A stretch of 8,568 bases of DNA from Dysgonamonadaceae bacterium (GCA_031256015.1 JAIRRK010000207.1:1-8568), one strand, 5' to 3'; positions 1-8,332 are shown, counted from the stretch's first letter. Translations and numbers: made by a program. Notes: generated from the letters alone by a model not told the origin.

Positions 1-35
1 TAAGAGTTAAGAGTGAAGAACTAAGAGTGAAGAAG
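1..35. repeat. Left heptamer repeat array flanking the four-helix bundle gene
   Basis: Reads as five consecutive 7-base units: TAAGAGT (1-7), TAAGAGT (8-14), GAAGAAC (15-21), TAAGAGT (22-28), GAAGAAG (29-35). A 13-base direct repeat, TAAGAGTGAAGAA, occurs at 8-20 and 22-34. The array may start left of the window. It is an imperfect inverted counterpart of the array at 435-462: AGAACTAAGAG at 17-27 is exactly the reverse complement of 436-446. All of this is read directly from the sequence. That the two arrays are the ends of one cassette is inference. Confidence 0.8.
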
Positions 36-74
36 TTGAGAACAATAATTAAAACAACTAATTTATAAACAATT

Positions 75-79
75 AGAGG
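75..79 (+). promoter_or_regulatory. Possible ribosome binding site for the four-helix bundle gene
   Basis: AGAGG lies nine bases upstream of the ATG at 89, in an otherwise AT-rich leader (41-88). It supports that ATG as the start. Shine-Dalgarno sites are often weak or absent in Bacteroidota, so its importance is uncertain. I found no convincing Bacteroides-type promoter (TTTG about -33, TAnnTTTG about -7) in 1-88. Confidence 0.35.
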
Positions 80-88
80 CTGAAAATT

Positions 89-442
89 ATGAAAAGAGAA
101 TCGATTTTAAGAGAAAAAAGTTATGCGTTTGCAATCAGAATTGTGAAACTATGTGGTTCTTTATGTGAAGAAAAGAAAGAATTTGTATTAAGCAAACAGT
201 TGTTGCGAAGCGGAACTTCTCCCGGCGCATTGGCTCGGGAAGCCGAATATGCTCAAAGTAAAGCCGATTTTATAAATAAATTACATGTTGCTTTGAAAGA
301 AGCAAACGAAACGGCTTATTGGCTTCAACTATTGAAAGATACAGACTATTTGGAAGAAAAAATGTGCAAAAGCATTTATTCCGATTGCGATGAGTTAATT
401 TCTATTTTGGTATCATCCCTAAAAACCCTGAAGAACTCTTAG
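89..442 (+). CDS. Four-helix bundle protein, S23 / 23S rRNA intervening-sequence protein family
   Basis: A 117-residue protein, the normal size for this family, predicted to be almost entirely helical. The family signature is clear at residues about 39-82: L-R-S-G-T-S, then the A-R-E-A-E-Y-A-Q-S-K-x-D-F-I-N-K-L turn and helix, then A-L-K-E-A-N-E-T-x-Y-W-L-Q-L-L. Family members were first noted as ORFs inside intervening sequences of 23S rRNA genes, and relatives include the Avd accessory protein of diversity-generating retroelements. Most stand-alone bacterial copies, like this one, have no proven function; no rRNA, reverse transcriptase or variable repeat is visible nearby. It is likely cytoplasmic and, by family precedent, oligomeric and perhaps nucleic-acid binding. 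The ATG at 89 is preceded by AGAGG. Its last codons (K-N-S-stop) lie in or at the edge of the right heptamer array. It sits just before an RND permease gene and is probably a cassette inserted into the efflux operon rather than a pump component. Confidence 0.88.
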   Translation: MKRESILREKSYAFAIRIVKLCGSLCEEKKEFVLSKQLLRSGTSPGALAREAEYAQSKADFINKLHVALKEANETAYWLQLLKDTDYLEEKMCKSIYSDCDELISILVSSLKTLKNS

Positions 443-462
443 TTCTTAGTTCTTAGTTCTTA
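435..462. repeat. Right heptamer repeat array, inverted relative to the left array
   Basis: Four 7-base units on the + strand: ACTCTTA (435-441) followed by three identical copies of GTTCTTA (442-448, 449-455, 456-462). On the other strand these read TAAGAAC three times, then TAAGAGT, matching the unit type found at 1-35. The array contains the TAG stop of the four-helix bundle gene (440-442), and its final A is the first base of the permease ATG (462-464). It fills the whole 19-base gap between the two genes. Perfect identity of three adjacent copies suggests recent expansion or homogenisation. Confidence 0.85.
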
Positions 463-3400
463 TGGTTAAATATCTCATTTTTCGTCCCATTGCCGTTCTG
501 ATGGCATTTGCCGCGTTCTTCATTCTCGGTATCATCACTTACTTGAATGTACCTGTATCGTTGCTGCCGGATATTGACATTCCCGAAATAACCATACAAA
601 TTACGGGTAAAAACATGTCGGCGCGCGAGTTGGAAAATACGGTCATTGCACCTGTCCGTCAGCAGTTGTTGCAAGTAAACCAATTGCGCGACATACGGAG
701 TGAAGCCCGCGACGGTAACGGTTTGATACGCTTGAGTTTCGAGTACGGAGTCGACACGGATCTTTCCTTTATAGAAGTGAACGAAAAAATCGATGCTGCG
801 ATGAACTATATCCCCCGCGACATCAATCGTCCGAGAGTAGTCAAAGCCAGTGCGACCGATATTCCCGTTTTTACCTTGAACCTGACTTTGAATAACGATT
901 CCGAGATTCCGTCCGCAGATAAAAATAATCCCGAAGATATAAAAGCTTTCCTCGATTTGTCGGAATTTGCCGAGACCGTTATAAAAAGACAAATAGAACA
1001 GCTTCCGCAAATCGCGATGGTCGATGTCAGCGGATTGATAAAAAAAGAAGTACTGATTAAGCCGGATAATAAATTACTTTCCATTACGGGTATCACTCTT
1101 TCGGACATCGAATCGGCTCTGAATAATAATAACATTGAACCGGGCAGCATAATTGTTCGCGACGGATACTATGAGTACAATATCCGGTTTTCGGCCGTTC
1201 TTCGCACTTTGGAAGATATACGTCATATTTACATAAGGAAAAACGATAAAATTTACCAACTGAAAGATTTGGCCGAGATTGATATTGTGCCGGAAAAAGA
1301 AAAAGGAATGGTGATTTACAACGGACAACGCGCCATTGCGATGCAAATCATCAAACAAGCCGATGAAAACATGGCCAACATGCAGAAAGCCTTGAACGAA
1401 GTCATTGATAGGATGCAGAATACGTATCCGAAAATAAAGTTCAGTATTTCCCAAAACCAAACCGAATTATTGGATTATACCATCTCCAACTTACAGCAAA
1501 ATCTGATTCTGGCTTTTATTTTTGTTTGTATCGTGTCGGCGTTTTTCTTCAGCGACATAAAATCGCCGCTTATTATTGGATTGACGATGTTCATTTCTTT
1601 GATTATTACGTTGTTATTCTTTTATTTGTTTCATGTTTCCTTGAATATTATTTCCTTAACGGGATTGATTTTGGCTCTGGGAATGATGATAGACAATTCA
1701 ATTATAGTAACCGATAATATCGGACAATACCGTCTGCGCGGCGAATCGTTGACCGGTGCTTGCATTCGCGGAACAAACGATGTGATTGCCCCGATGCTGA
1801 GTTCGTCCTTTACGACGATTGCAATATTTATTCCGCTTGTTTTCTTAAGCGGAATCGCCGGTGCTTTGTTTTTCGATCAGGCCTTTTCGGTAACGGTCGG
1901 ACTTTTGGTTTCTTATATGACGGGAATCATGCTTCTTCCGGTGCTTTATAAATTGGTGTTTACTCCCAAAAGTAATTCGAAAAAGTCTTCAGCGGTGAAT
2001 TTGGAGAAAGATAAAGGAATCACGCTTTTAAGTAAAATATACGATAAGGGAATCAATTGGACTTTTTCTCATAAAATAGGGATAGGAATTACACTGATAG
2101 CCATATTTCCTTTGTGTTATTTGTTTTTCGAGATAATTCCGAAAGATCGAATGCCGGATATCAGTCAAAATGAATTGTTGGTCAACATCGAATGGAATGA
2201 AAACATTCACGTAGACGAGAATCTGGAAAGAACCGAATGTTTCTTGAACTCGATAAAAGAAAAAGTAGAAGAACAATCGGCACTGGTAGCTCAACAACAA
2301 TTTCTTTTAAATTCGGAACAAGAACAAACGTCAACCGAAACTCAAATTTATCTCCGAACCGAAAAACCGAAAGAAATAGAGGTTCTGACAGAAAATATAA
2401 AGGAGTACTTCCTTTCTAATTTTCCGGAAGCCGTTGTTTCTTTCGAGCCGGCGGGAAATGTTTTTGAGAAACTGTTTACTACCGGCGAAGCGGCTTTGGT
2501 TATCGAGTATTACACGAAAAACAGAACGCGCGAAACGGATATTCAAGCTATTCGGGGTTTGGAAAAACACATTGCCGAAACAACCGGCGAAATTCCGGTC
2601 GGAGTGTCTTATCAAAAACAATTGAATCTGCATATCGACCGCGAAAAACTGTTGCTTTATAAAGTTCCGTATAATGAAGTTTACCGGGCATTGCAAACAG
2701 GATTCAAGGCGAATGAGTTTTCCGTTTTACGTTCGTATCAACAATATCTTCCCATTGTGTTGGGGAATGAAGAACAGAATGTAAGAGACGTGATTGATAA
2801 TATTATGGTTTATACTTCTCCGGATGAACAAGGAGAAAAGCAATCCGTTCCGCTGAGTTTTTTCATCTCGACCGTTCCTTCGGAAGATGTGAAAACCATT
2901 ATAGCCGGAAAGAAAGGAGAATATATTCCGATGAGTATATTCAATACCGATAAAGAAGAGAAAATAATGGAAACCATCCGAAGAGAGATGAGCAATCATC
3001 CTGATTGGGAAGTGGATTTCTCGGGAAGCTTTTTCTCTAATAAGAAGATGATCAACGAACTGATTGTCGTCTTGATTATTTCCTTGTTATTGATGTATTT
3101 CATTCTGGCGGCTCAATTCGAAAGTTTCAAGCAACCGTTTATTGTGTTGATAGAAATACCCATTGATGTGACGGCCGCTCTGGGTTTACTGCTTTTGATG
3201 GGTCATTCTCTCAATTTGATGTCGGCAATCGGAATCATCGTTACCTGCGGAATCGTTATCAACGACAGTATTCTGAAAGTAGATGTAATCAATCAGCTCC
3301 GCAAAGAGGGTTATCCGCTGATGGAAGCCATTCATGAAGGAGGAAAAAGACGATTGAAAGCCATCCTTTTAACAAGTTTAACGACAATTGTTTGTATGGC

Positions 3401-3554
3401 TCCGTTGCTCTTCGGACATGATATGGGTTCGGAACTGGAAAAACCGCTGGCTATCGCCACTATCGGCGGAATGTTGGTCGGAACACCTGTCAGTATTTTT
3501 GTCGTGCCGATGATTTATCGGCTTTTGAATAGAACCAAGAATGACCGCCTTTAA
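462..3554 (+). CDS. RND-family efflux permease (AcrB/HAE1-like), first of two
   Basis: A complete 1030-residue inner-membrane proton-driven pump subunit, full length for the AcrB/ACR_tran family. TM1 is near residues 8-28 (L-I-F-R-P-I-A-V-L-M start), then the first periplasmic porter region to about 340. TM2-TM6 follow from about 347 to 500, TM7 is near 538-556, the second porter region runs to about 860, and TM8-TM12 span about 866-1020. TM4 carries G-M-M-I-D-N-S with D411 and N412 at the AcrB D407/D408 positions. TM10 reads G-I-V-I-N-D-S-I-L-K, so AcrB K940 is replaced by N934, with D935 and K939 close by. R964 and T971 match AcrB R971 and T978. The start at 462 is required because the next ATG (residue 15) would cut TM1; it has no Shine-Dalgarno site and abuts a repeat array. 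It is followed after 11 bases by a TolC-type gene, so it works in a tripartite pump, probably for drugs or other amphiphiles. CzcA/CusA-type metal motifs are not seen. Substrate unknown. Confidence 0.95.
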   Translation: MVKYLIFRPIAVLMAFAAFFILGIITYLNVPVSLLPDIDIPEITIQITGKNMSARELENTVIAPVRQQLLQVNQLRDIRSEARDGNGLIRLSFEYGVDTDLSFIEVNEKIDAAMNYIPRDINRPRVVKASATDIPVFTLNLTLNNDSEIPSADKNNPEDIKAFLDLSEFAETVIKRQIEQLPQIAMVDVSGLIKKEVLIKPDNKLLSITGITLSDIESALNNNNIEPGSIIVRDGYYEYNIRFSAVLRTLEDIRHIYIRKNDKIYQLKDLAEIDIVPEKEKGMVIYNGQRAIAMQIIKQADENMANMQKALNEVIDRMQNTYPKIKFSISQNQTELLDYTISNLQQNLILAFIFVCIVSAFFFSDIKSPLIIGLTMFISLIITLLFFYLFHVSLNIISLTGLILALGMMIDNSIIVTDNIGQYRLRGESLTGACIRGTNDVIAPMLSSSFTTIAIFIPLVFLSGIAGALFFDQAFSVTVGLLVSYMTGIMLLPVLYKLVFTPKSNSKKSSAVNLEKDKGITLLSKIYDKGINWTFSHKIGIGITLIAIFPLCYLFFEIIPKDRMPDISQNELLVNIEWNENIHVDENLERTECFLNSIKEKVEEQSALVAQQQFLLNSEQEQTSTETQIYLRTEKPKEIEVLTENIKEYFLSNFPEAVVSFEPAGNVFEKLFTTGEAALVIEYYTKNRTRETDIQAIRGLEKHIAETTGEIPVGVSYQKQLNLHIDREKLLLYKVPYNEVYRALQTGFKANEFSVLRSYQQYLPIVLGNEEQNVRDVIDNIMVYTSPDEQGEKQSVPLSFFISTVPSEDVKTIIAGKKGEYIPMSIFNTDKEEKIMETIRREMSNHPDWEVDFSGSFFSNKKMINELIVVLIISLLLMYFILAAQFESFKQPFIVLIEIPIDVTAALGLLLLMGHSLNLMSAIGIIVTCGIVINDSILKVDVINQLRKEGYPLMEAIHEGGKRRLKAILLTSLTTIVCMAPLLFGHDMGSELEKPLAIATIGGMLVGTPVSIFVVPMIYRLLNRTKNDRL

Positions 3555-3565
3555 TATTAAAAAAT

Positions 3566-5071
3566 ATGGATATATACAGATTAAAGTTTAGCATTATATT
3601 TTGTTTGATACTTGCCCATACGACAATGTCGGCACAAACAAAAACGATTGAACTTACTTTGGACAAAACCATTGAAATTGCATCCGACAGTTCTTTGCAA
3701 GCTTTTAAAGCGAAAAATATCTATCAATCGAGTTATTGGGAATTTCTTTCGTATAAAGCCGCACGGCTTCCGTCACTGAATTTGAGGATGACGCCTTTCC
3801 AATATTCCCGACATATTACCAGTCGCTATAATTCGGAAGAGGATATAGATATTTACCGGAAACAACAAACATTCTCTTCCTTCGGAAACCTTTCCATTCG
3901 TCAGAATTTCGATTTGACGGGAGGAACTTTTTATATTGACTCCGAATTGGAATTCAGGCGTATTTTCGGAGACAATGCTTTGACTCAATTCACGGCCGTT
4001 CCTGTTCGCGTCGGTTATATACAGGATTTGTTCGGCTTCAACAGCTTCAAATGGGAAAAACGAATAGAACCTCTGAAGTATAAAAAAGCCAAACAGCAAT
4101 ATTTATACAACAGAGAGTCGATTTCGGAAACTACTACGGGGTATTTTTTCAACTTGGCAATGGCACAATCGGAATACGATATGGCGGTTGAAAATGTTCT
4201 TTCCGGCGATACGCTTTACCGCATCGGAGAAGAGCGACATAAAATTGCCGCTATCTCGCAAGCTGATTTGATGACCTTGAAACTGGACCAATTGAATGCG
4301 AAAAACTCCCTGAAAAATGCGGATATAAAACTGAAAAGAGCGATGTTCAGTCTGGTTTCTTTTCTGAATATGGAACAAGATACCGAAGTGAAACTGATTC
4401 TTCCCGATATTCCGATTAACATTCATATTCAGGAAGAAGAAGCATTGCAATATGCCAATGAAAACAATCCTTATTTTATCGAATACCGGCAAACCGTTTT
4501 GGAAGCCGAACGGGAAGTAGATCGAACACAAAAAGCATCGAACTTCGATGCAAGTTTTTCCGCCAGTATCGGGTTCAATCAATATGCCGACAAGTTCGGC
4601 GATGCTTATCGAAATCCCTCGCAACAGGAAATAGTTTCTTTCACGCTGAATCTCCCTTTGGTGGACTGGGGCGTTCGGAAAGGGCGAGCCAACATGGCGA
4701 AAAGCAATCTGAATGTAACCAAACTGTCGGTTCAACAAAATGAATTAAATATGGAGCAGGATGTTTTGATGACCGTTACGGATTTTAATTCTCAAAAAGA
4801 CATGATTTTAAGTGCCGAAGAAGCAATGAATCTGGCTAATATGGCCTACCGGAATACGAAAGAGCGTTTTATCATCGGGAAAGCGGATATCAATAGTTTG
4901 ACACTTTCGCTGAGTCGTCAGAAAGAAGCGCAGAAGAATTACATTTCCGCCCTGAACGAGTATTGGCAAAGTTACTATAAAATAAGAAAACTCACTTTGT
5001 TCGATTTCGAATCCGGAGAACCGCTCTCGGAATCTTTTGAAAAAGAACTGAATAGAGGAGTGAAAAACTAA
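3566..5071 (+). CDS. TolC-family outer-membrane efflux channel protein
   Basis: A 501-residue outer membrane factor, normal length for the family. Residues 1-23 form a signal peptide: R5 and K7, a hydrophobic stretch F-S-I-I-F-C-L-I-L-A, and a likely cut after S-A before Q24. The Cys at 13 lies inside the hydrophobic core, so this is not a convincing lipoprotein signal. The mature protein has the two-fold OEP layout. The first half opens with I-E-L-T-L-D-K-T-I-E-I-A and includes Q-N-F-D-L-T-G-G-T-F-Y, a probable membrane strand. Long amphipathic helices follow around residues 180-270, including I-S-Q-A-D-L-M-T-L-K-L-D. The second half repeats the plan, with the strand-to-helix motif L-P-L-V-D-W-G-V-R-K-G around W368 and helices to the C-terminus. 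Three such proteins would make a barrel and periplasmic tunnel joined to the RND pump. It lies between the two permease genes, 11 bases after the first and overlapping the second by one base, implying one transcript. Wording resembles Bacteroidales homologues as I remember them. Confidence 0.94.
   Translation: MDIYRLKFSIIFCLILAHTTMSAQTKTIELTLDKTIEIASDSSLQAFKAKNIYQSSYWEFLSYKAARLPSLNLRMTPFQYSRHITSRYNSEEDIDIYRKQQTFSSFGNLSIRQNFDLTGGTFYIDSELEFRRIFGDNALTQFTAVPVRVGYIQDLFGFNSFKWEKRIEPLKYKKAKQQYLYNRESISETTTGYFFNLAMAQSEYDMAVENVLSGDTLYRIGEERHKIAAISQADLMTLKLDQLNAKNSLKNADIKLKRAMFSLVSFLNMEQDTEVKLILPDIPINIHIQEEEALQYANENNPYFIEYRQTVLEAEREVDRTQKASNFDASFSASIGFNQYADKFGDAYRNPSQQEIVSFTLNLPLVDWGVRKGRANMAKSNLNVTKLSVQQNELNMEQDVLMTVTDFNSQKDMILSAEEAMNLANMAYRNTKERFIIGKADINSLTLSLSRQKEAQKNYISALNEYWQSYYKIRKLTLFDFESGEPLSESFEKELNRGVKN
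5054..5060 (+). promoter_or_regulatory. Shine-Dalgarno-like site for the second RND permease gene
   Basis: AGAGGAG lies ten bases before the ATG at 5071, inside the end of the TolC-type gene. With the stop/start overlap TAATG (5069-5073) it supports this start and suggests translational coupling. It is a stronger site than any seen before the first permease. Confidence 0.5.
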
Positions 5072-8000
5072 TGAGATTATCATCCTTTTCAATCATATTG
5101 GTATTTGTCTGCTTGACATTGGTGGGAGTTGCCCTCGTGCCTTTGCTTCCGGTTAAGCTGTCGCCTTCGCGTACACTTCCGCAGTTGAGCGTGAACTTCG
5201 CGATGCACGGAAATGCTTCGCGAGTAGTGGAAATGGAAGTAACTTCCAAACTCGAAGCCATGCTCAGCCGATTGAAAGGCATCGAAAGTATGACTTCCAC
5301 ATCGGGAAACGGATGGGGAAACATTCAGGTTCGTTTCGATAAACACGTTAATATTGATGTCGCTCGTTTTGAAGTATCCACCATTATCCGTCAGGTTTGG
5401 CCGAATCTGCCGCAAGGGGTTTCTTATCCCGCCATATCGGTCAGTCGATCCGACGACAACGCCAATCGGCCGTTTATTTCTTATCGGATTGCTTCTCCCG
5501 CCGGTCCGATTATGATTCAGCAATACGCCGAAAACAATATCAAACCGAGATTAGCCCAAATAAAAGGAATCAATCGAATATCGCTTAGCGGAGCCATGCC
5601 CATGGAATGGCGATTGGAATACGATTACAAGCAGTTGGAAACGCAGGGAATATCGCTAAGCGAAATCCAAAACGCTATTCACGACTATTTTGGTCAGGAG
5701 TTTTTAGGCATTGCTTCGATGGAAGAAAAAGACGGAGAAAAGCAATGGATCAGATTGGCTTTGACTCCCGACAAGGATACTTTCGGTTTTCATCCGGAGA
5801 AGATATTGGTCAAAGTCATCGATGGAAAGTTTGTCTTTTTGGACCAATTGGTATCGGTTGTTTATACGGAACAAGAACCCTACGATTATTACCGAATCAA
5901 TGGATTGAATGCCGTGTATATGTCGATTACGGCCGAAGAAGATGCCAATCAATTGGATTTAAATAAAAAAGTAAGAGCTGAACTCAATGAGATGAAATCG
6001 GCTTTCCCTCCTAATTACGAAATACACGTGGAGTACGATGCTACCGAATACATCCATGAAGAACTTAATAAAATATATTTCCGCTCCGGGTTAACGCTGC
6101 TTATTTTGCTTTTGTTTGTCCTGTTGATGTATCGCAGCTTTAAATACCTTTTAATGATTAGTTTGTCGCTGTTCATGAACATCGCGGCCGCCGTTATCTT
6201 TTATTATCTGTTGAATTTGGAAATGCAACTTTATTCGCTGGCGGGAATAACCATTTCTTTGACATTGGTCATCGACAATACAATTGTTATGTCGGACCAA
6301 ATTCTGCGAAGACATAATAAAAGAGCTTTTTTGGCTATATCGACGGCAACGATTACGACTATGGCAGCTCTAATTATTATCTTTTTTATGGATGAAAAGA
6401 TTAAACTGAATCTCTTGGATTTTGCGAAAGTAATCATGGTCAATCTCGCGGTATCTTTGTTCGTTGCTTTATTTCTTGTTCCGGCACTGATAGAGAAACT
6501 GAATATGACGGAACGACGGAAAACAATCCGGCGAAAAAGAGCGAATATCGGATTTCGGATAAGGAGGGTCTTTGATCGGTTTTATGATGTTTTCTGCCGG
6601 TTTATTTGGCGGTTTCGTGTTGCCGTTTGTATTCTAATCATTCTGATTTTCGGGCTTCCCGTGTTTTCTTTACCGGATAAAATGGAAGGCGATTCAAAGT
6701 GGGACGAGCTTTACAACAAAACACTCGGATCGGCTTTCTATAAAGAAAAGCTTAAACCGTACAGTGATGTGGCTTTGGGAGGAACCGTTCGCTTATTCGT
6801 TCAGAAAGTGTTTAACGGAAGCTACTTCACCGGACACGACCGGACTTCGTTGCATGTGAATGCCACTTTGCCCAATGGCTCGACTTTGTCGCAAATGAAT
6901 GAACTGATACAAAAGATGGAGATTTACATCAGTCAATGTCCCGAAGTGAAGCAGTTTCGAACCAACGTGCAAAATGCGCGAAGAGCCAATATCGATATCG
7001 AATTTACGAAGCAAGCCGAACAGTCGAGTTTTCCCTACCTGCTGAAATCGCGATTAATAAGCAAAGCCATTGAATTAGGCGGAGGAAGCTGGAGCGTTTA
7101 CGGATTAGGCCCCGGATTTGATAACGATGTAACGGAATATGCCGGATCTTATCGAGTACTTCTTCACGGATTTAATTACGATGAATTGTATGGTTATGCC
7201 GAAGACTTCAAGTCGATTTTACTGGAACATCGACGAATAAAAGACGTAATCATTAATACGGAGTTTTCGTATTACAAAGATGATTATCGGGAGTTCGTGT
7301 TTGAACTGAATCCGGAACAACTGGCCGATGAAAATATCACGCCGACCGGTTTATTTCAATCTCTTCGGCCGATATTCGGACAAGACATTTATGCCGGAAA
7401 AATCAATGGAGAGTACGGAGCGGAGCAAATTCTTTTAAGTTCGCGGCAATCGAAAGAATACGATATATGGAGTCTGGTAAATATTCCCGGACAATCGGGA
7501 AATGACAGGGAGTTTAAATTGATGAACTTGGCTCGTTTGGAAAAAATACAAACACCGCAGAATATAGTAAAAGAAAACCAACAATATCGCCTTTGTTTGC
7601 AATACGAATACATTGGCGCACAGCAGCAAGGGCACAAAGTATTGGAACGAGACATCGAAGAATTTGGTCGAACATTGCCGATGGGCTACACCATTCAAAG
7701 TGAAAGACAGTCGTGGTCTTGGAGAAAGGCCGATTTCAAGCAATATTGGCTGTTGCTGTTGATTTTCGTTATCGTATTTTTCACTTCCGGTATTTTATTC
7801 AACTCGTTGAAGCAGCCTTTTTCCGTTATTTTTGTCATTCCCGTTTCATACATCGGCATATTCCTCACCTTCTACCTTTTCAAGCTGAATTTCGATCAGG
7901 GAGGCTTTGCCTCGTTCATCCTCATTTCGGGTTTATCGGTCAATGCGAACATCTACATAATCAACGAATACAATAATATAATAAAGAAGAGGAGAATATC

Positions 8001-8217
8001 GCCCCTGCAAGCCTATATTAAGGCATGGCATGCCAAAATCCGTCCGATTTTCTTAACGGTCATTTCCACCGTATTGGGATTTCTTCCCTTCATGGTAGGA
8101 ATAGGAAAAGAATCGTTCTGGTTTCCGTTGGCCGCCGGAACAATCGGAGGATTGATTGTATCGCTGATTGCAACATTTTTATTTCTTCCCTTATTTATGG
8201 GTGTGGCGAAAGAATAA
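5071..8217 (+). CDS. RND-family efflux permease (AcrB-like), second and divergent
   Basis: A complete 1048-residue RND transporter with the family topology: TM1 about 6-26, porter region to about 335, TM2-TM6 about 341-475, TM7 about 517-535, second porter region to about 888, TM8-TM12 about 893-1045. Residues about 476-512 form an Arg/Lys-rich stretch (T-E-R-R-K-T-I-R-R-K-R) before TM7, expected on the cytoplasmic side. TM4 has V-I-D-N-T with D402 and N403 at the AcrB D407/D408 positions. TM10 reads G-L-S-V-N-A-N, so N958 replaces AcrB K940, and no lysine is visible within TM10. AcrB R971 and T978 correspond to K989 and T996. The protein is clearly different from the first permease throughout, so the pair is not a recent duplication. 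Being the last gene of the unit, it could form its own pump or a mixed trimer with the first permease, as MdtB and MdtC do. Substrate unknown. Confidence 0.93.
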   Translation: MRLSSFSIILVFVCLTLVGVALVPLLPVKLSPSRTLPQLSVNFAMHGNASRVVEMEVTSKLEAMLSRLKGIESMTSTSGNGWGNIQVRFDKHVNIDVARFEVSTIIRQVWPNLPQGVSYPAISVSRSDDNANRPFISYRIASPAGPIMIQQYAENNIKPRLAQIKGINRISLSGAMPMEWRLEYDYKQLETQGISLSEIQNAIHDYFGQEFLGIASMEEKDGEKQWIRLALTPDKDTFGFHPEKILVKVIDGKFVFLDQLVSVVYTEQEPYDYYRINGLNAVYMSITAEEDANQLDLNKKVRAELNEMKSAFPPNYEIHVEYDATEYIHEELNKIYFRSGLTLLILLLFVLLMYRSFKYLLMISLSLFMNIAAAVIFYYLLNLEMQLYSLAGITISLTLVIDNTIVMSDQILRRHNKRAFLAISTATITTMAALIIIFFMDEKIKLNLLDFAKVIMVNLAVSLFVALFLVPALIEKLNMTERRKTIRRKRANIGFRIRRVFDRFYDVFCRFIWRFRVAVCILIILIFGLPVFSLPDKMEGDSKWDELYNKTLGSAFYKEKLKPYSDVALGGTVRLFVQKVFNGSYFTGHDRTSLHVNATLPNGSTLSQMNELIQKMEIYISQCPEVKQFRTNVQNARRANIDIEFTKQAEQSSFPYLLKSRLISKAIELGGGSWSVYGLGPGFDNDVTEYAGSYRVLLHGFNYDELYGYAEDFKSILLEHRRIKDVIINTEFSYYKDDYREFVFELNPEQLADENITPTGLFQSLRPIFGQDIYAGKINGEYGAEQILLSSRQSKEYDIWSLVNIPGQSGNDREFKLMNLARLEKIQTPQNIVKENQQYRLCLQYEYIGAQQQGHKVLERDIEEFGRTLPMGYTIQSERQSWSWRKADFKQYWLLLLIFVIVFFTSGILFNSLKQPFSVIFVIPVSYIGIFLTFYLFKLNFDQGGFASFILISGLSVNANIYIINEYNNIIKKRRISPLQAYIKAWHAKIRPIFLTVISTVLGFLPFMVGIGKESFWFPLAAGTIGGLIVSLIATFLFLPLFMGVAKE

Positions 8218-8297
8218 ATCTTAATAATTTATTTGGTCTGATATAGGCCGTCTGCAAAGCCCGGTCCGTTTTACTCCGCACAACGGCGGCAGCAATT

Positions 8298-8332
8298 CCA
8301 ATTGTAATCCAATTGCAATGCCCATTGTATCC
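8298..8332. repeat. Short imperfect tandem repeat built on CCAATTG
   Basis: Three degenerate units in a row: CCAATTGTAAT (8298-8308), CCAATTGCAATG (8309-8320) and CCCATTGTAT (8321-8330), then CC. The units are 10-12 bases long and contain the palindrome CAATTG twice. Related words (CAATT, ACAATTC) occur just before and after. Function unknown. Confidence 0.5.

Noticed and set aside
55..70. Bacteroides-type -7 promoter box (TAnnTTTG) in the leader
   Set aside because: The nearest match, around TAATTTAT, misses the key TTTG, and no TTTG occurs at the expected -33 distance.
89..442. Diversity-generating retroelement accessory protein (Avd)
   Set aside because: The protein belongs to the wider S23/Avd-like fold, but no reverse transcriptase, template repeat or variable repeat target is visible in the window.
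453..1010. 185-residue open frame on the - strand
   Set aside because: It lies wholly opposite the well-supported RND permease. Its composition (many F, Y, R, N) is that of an antisense shadow, and no family motif is visible.
4103..4738. 211-residue open frame on the - strand
   Set aside because: It is antisense to the TolC-type gene, has no recognisable domain or start signal, and fits codon-bias shadowing.
8276..8289. Intrinsic terminator for the efflux operon
   Set aside because: The stem is only four base pairs and no T run follows, so termination here is not supported.
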